A stretch of DNA of 8,320 bases, taken from positions 1-8,320 of the forward strand of contig ONUD01000235.1 in the NCBI GenBank assembly GCA_900320925.1, read 5' to 3'. Both the position numbers and the translations under genes were made by a program. The notes under the pieces are model-generated. The model worked only from the letters and a program-made list of their open reading frames with translations, searched no databases and was not told the DNA's origin. Source of the DNA: an uncultured Eubacteriales bacterium (GTDB lineage Bacteria > Bacillota > Clostridia > Oscillospirales > Acutalibacteraceae). Numbering within the stretch: the first letter of the stretch is position 1; every line of letters starts with the position of its first letter. Of this stretch, positions 5,672 through 8,320 are shown one piece after another.

Positions 5672-8320
5672 ATGCTGAAAATTGAAAATATCCGCAAGCA
5701 GTATCGGACAGGAGAGCTTGTTCAGACGGCATTGGATGATGTCAGCCTGAATTTCCGTGATAACGAATTTGTTGCCATTCTTGGCCCGTCCGGTTCGGGC
5801 AAGACGACCCTGCTGAACATTGTGGGCGGTCTGGACAGGTATGACAGCGGCGACCTGATTATCAATGGCATTTCCACCAAAAAGTATAAAGACCGTGACT
5901 GGGATTCCTATCGCAACCATACAATCGGGTTTGTGTTTCAGAGCTATAATCTGATACCTCATCAGAGTGTGCTTGCCAATGTGGAACTGGCACTGACCAT
6001 TTCGGGCATTTCCAAGTCCGAACGCCGCAGACGTGCCAAAGAAGCACTGGAAAAAGTAGGACTCGGTGACCAGCTTCACAAGCGTCCGAATCAGATGTCG
6101 GGCGGTCAGATGCAGAGAGTTGCCATTGCCCGTGCATTGGTCAATGACCCTGATATATTGCTTGCCGATGAACCGACAGGTGCCTTGGACTCCGAAACCA
6201 GTGTGCAGGTCATGGACTTGCTCAACGAGGTGGCAAAAGACCGCCTTGTCATCATGGTCACGCACAATCCCGAACTGGCAGACAAGTATGCGACCCGTAT
6301 CGTCAAACTGTCGGACGGCAAAATTACGGACGATTCCAACCCCTTTGTCCCCGAACAGGAGGAACAGCCGCCGCAGCATAAAAATATGGGCAAGTCCTCC
6401 ATGTCTTTCCTGACAGCCCTTGCCCTCAGCTTCAATAACCTCCGTACCAAAAAGGGCAGAACGTTTCTGACTTCATTTGCGGGTTCTATCGGTATTATCG
6501 GGATTGCCCTGATTCTTTCCATGTCCAACGGTGTCAATCTCTATATTGACAGTATCCAGCGGAGTACCATGACCTCCTACCCCATTGAAATTGCGGCACA
6601 GACCATTGACCTGAGCAGTGTTATAGAAGCACGGCAAAAAGCACTTGATCCCGATGCAGTGACCCATGATATGAATGCTGTCTACTCGGACGGCTCACAG
6701 CTGGAATCTGTTTCCAAATTTGCCACCAGCTTCACCGAAAACAACCTGACCGATTTCAAAAAATATCTTGACAACCCCAACAGTCCTATCCATCAATATA
6801 TCGGTGACAACGGCATTATCTACTCCTATGATACCAAATTCGGCTTGTATGCCTATGACCAGGACGGCATACTTGTCAATACGGACGGCAGTACCCTCCA
6901 GGATGAAAAACAGCAGACACTTTCCTTTGGCGGAATGCAGTTCGGCATGACGGACGGTGCTATGGCAATGATCGGCGGCGGCAGTTCCCTGATGGAAGAA
7001 CTGCTGTTTGACCCGAAAACGGGTGCTGTGAGCAGTGTCATTACTGACAATTACGATGTTATATACGGCACCATGCCTAAGGCATACAATGAATTGGTGC
7101 TGGTGCTGGATGAAAACAATGAAGTGCCGCTGACTACTCTCTACCAGTTTGGCTTCCTGCCCGTGGACGAATATAAAAAGATTGCGAAAAAAATCGAAAA
7201 GGGTGAAGATGTCGAAATCAAAAGCCAAAAGCTGGAATACAGCGACATTTGCAGTAAGGAATTTTATTTGCTTCCCGCCTGTGACTACTATGAAAAAACT
7301 CGTTTTGGCACCTATGAAACGATCGCTTCCAACGAAGAACGCCTGAAAGAAAAGCTGAAAGAGGCGGAAGTGATGAAGATTACCGCCATTCTCAAGCAAA
7401 AAGAGGATTCTGACAATATGCTTTTGACCAAGCCGATTGGCTATACAAGAGCCTTGACAGACTACCTGCTCCGTTATACCGATGAAAGTGCCGTTGTCAG
7501 GGAGCAGAGGGAAAATGAAACAAAAAATGTTCTGAGCGGTGTGCTGTTCGATCCGAAGGACGATGCGGAAAAAATCAAGGATGCCAAAGCTTATATCCAG
7601 AAATTGGAGGTGTCGGACAAGGCAAAAATCTATATCAGCTTTGCAGCGGCAATGATGGCAAGTATGCCCGTCCCAAGCATGGCAATGCAGCAGACCGCTT
7701 CTCCTGAAAACATGAGTGAATCAGCAATGGCACAAATGCTTGACCTCTATTTGAAGGATCCCGATGATGAAACACTTCTCAACATCTACGATACCTACAT
7801 CTCTGCGGGCAGTTATGAAGAGAATCTGGAACAGATGGGGGTCGTCAGTTCTGATGCACCGTCCTCCATTAGTCTTTATGCCGACAGCTTTGAGGATAAA
7901 GACTTTATTGCCCAATGCATTGAAGATTATAACAAAACCGTGGAGGAAGAAAACAAGATTACCTATACAGATTATGTAGGCTTGCTGATGTCCTCGGTGA
8001 CAACGATTATCAATGTCATTTCCTATGTACTGATTGCCTTTGTAGCAGTGTCACTGGTGGTGTCCTCCATCATGATTGGCATTATCACCTACATTTCCGT
8101 TCTGGAACGCACCAAAGAAATCGGTATCCTGAGAGCTATCGGTGCTTCCAAGAGAAATATCTCTCAGGTATTCAATGCGGAAACATTTATCATCGGTCTG
8201 TTTTCGGGCATTATTGGTATCGGTATCTCCCTGCTTCTGCTGATACCCATCAATGCGATTATCCATGCCATCGTGGAAAGCAATGATGTCAATGCGGTGC
8301 TTCCATGGGAGGGCGGTGTC
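5672..8320 (+). CDS. ABC transporter ATPase-permease fusion, MacB/FtsX type (3' truncated)
   Basis: The frame is open from the ATG at 5672-5674 to the end of the window (883 residues) and the C-terminus is missing. Residues 1-220 are a complete LolD/MacB-class ATPase: Walker A GPSGSGKT (38-45), Q-loop Gln90, signature MSGGQ (142-146, Met replacing the usual Leu), Walker B ILLADE (162-167) and switch His198. A linker leads to a first membrane helix (about 265-285), then an extracytoplasmic domain of roughly 480 residues. Membrane helices at about 776-806 and 832-857 flank the FtsX-family cytoplasmic loop ERTKEIGILRAIGAS. A fourth helix should lie beyond the window. Such mechanotransmission-type transporters move or release lipids, lipoproteins, peptides or antibiotics, or drive outside enzymes. 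Starting with GGAAGG (5661-5666) just after the oxidoreductase stop, it is almost certainly co-transcribed with it. The ectodomain has two methionine-rich stretches. The substrate is unknown. Confidence 0.93.
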   Translation, partial: MLKIENIRKQYRTGELVQTALDDVSLNFRDNEFVAILGPSGSGKTTLLNIVGGLDRYDSGDLIINGISTKKYKDRDWDSYRNHTIGFVFQSYNLIPHQSVLANVELALTISGISKSERRRRAKEALEKVGLGDQLHKRPNQMSGGQMQRVAIARALVNDPDILLADEPTGALDSETSVQVMDLLNEVAKDRLVIMVTHNPELADKYATRIVKLSDGKITDDSNPFVPEQEEQPPQHKNMGKSSMSFLTALALSFNNLRTKKGRTFLTSFAGSIGIIGIALILSMSNGVNLYIDSIQRSTMTSYPIEIAAQTIDLSSVIEARQKALDPDAVTHDMNAVYSDGSQLESVSKFATSFTENNLTDFKKYLDNPNSPIHQYIGDNGIIYSYDTKFGLYAYDQDGILVNTDGSTLQDEKQQTLSFGGMQFGMTDGAMAMIGGGSSLMEELLFDPKTGAVSSVITDNYDVIYGTMPKAYNELVLVLDENNEVPLTTLYQFGFLPVDEYKKIAKKIEKGEDVEIKSQKLEYSDICSKEFYLLPACDYYEKTRFGTYETIASNEERLKEKLKEAEVMKITAILKQKEDSDNMLLTKPIGYTRALTDYLLRYTDESAVVREQRENETKNVLSGVLFDPKDDAEKIKDAKAYIQKLEVSDKAKIYISFAAAMMASMPVPSMAMQQTASPENMSESAMAQMLDLYLKDPDDETLLNIYDTYISAGSYEENLEQMGVVSSDAPSSISLYADSFEDKDFIAQCIEDYNKTVEEENKITYTDYVGLLMSSVTTIINVISYVLIAFVAVSLVVSSIMIGIITYISVLERTKEIGILRAIGASKRNISQVFNAETFIIGLFSGIIGIGISLLLLIPINAIIHAIVESNDVNAVLPWEGGV

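Noticed and set aside
5468..6379. 303-codon open frame on the - strand
   Set aside because: It spans the end of the oxidoreductase and the ATPase domain, both unmistakable genes on the other strand; it shows no domain of its own.
6695..7399. 234-codon open frame on the - strand inside the ABC transporter gene
   Set aside because: Composition is Phe/Val/Ile rich as expected of a reverse-complement shadow, and the + frame is continuous with the ATPase and FtsX domains.

Overview
The window looks like chromosomal DNA from a low-to-mid-GC Gram-positive anaerobe of the Clostridia, most likely a Ruminococcus-like member of the Oscillospiraceae. This is inferred from consensus GGAGG-type ribosome binding sites, sigma-A-type promoters, a FemABX-type cell-wall aminoacyltransferase, a small DUF6514-type protein known from Clostridia, and a lipoprotein carrying what looks like a CBM26 starch-binding module. 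No mobile element, tRNA, rRNA or CRISPR array was seen.

Layout. (1) Positions 1-659 (+) hold the C-terminal part of a PrsA/SurA-like foldase, which ends at a bidirectional terminator. (2) Positions 701-1507 (-) hold a complete Cof-type HAD phosphatase that uses the same terminator. (3) A divergent intergenic region holds a promoter for each flanking gene and a perfect 9-bp inverted repeat over one of them. It leads into 1717-2334 (+), a lipoprotein made of a lipobox signal peptide, 15 tandem acidic pentapeptides and a starch-binding-like domain. (4) 2373-2621 (-) is a small DUF6514-like protein with its own promoter. (5) 2910-3974 (-) is a FemABX aminoacyltransferase with a strong terminator behind it. 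(6) A 220-bp divergent region contains four tandem AT-rich heptamers and two candidate promoters. (7) 4195-5658 (+) is a CrtI/CrtISO-like FAD-dependent oxidoreductase. Thirteen bases later, 5672 to the window end (+) is a large ABC ATPase-permease fusion of the MacB/FtsX type, cut off by the window at residue 883.

How the genes relate. Most are single-gene units with their own promoter and terminator, so no single pathway spans the window. The surface theme is consistent: a secreted foldase, a membrane-anchored glycan-binding lipoprotein, a peptidoglycan cross-bridge enzyme and an ABC transporter with a large extracytoplasmic domain. The only probable operon is the oxidoreductase plus the ABC transporter. 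Their co-transcription suggests, but does not prove, a shared function. The most unusual items are the repeat-expanded acidic lipoprotein with its palindromic promoter, and the methionine-rich segments in the ABC transporter ectodomain. I did not find clear evidence of a wholly new system.
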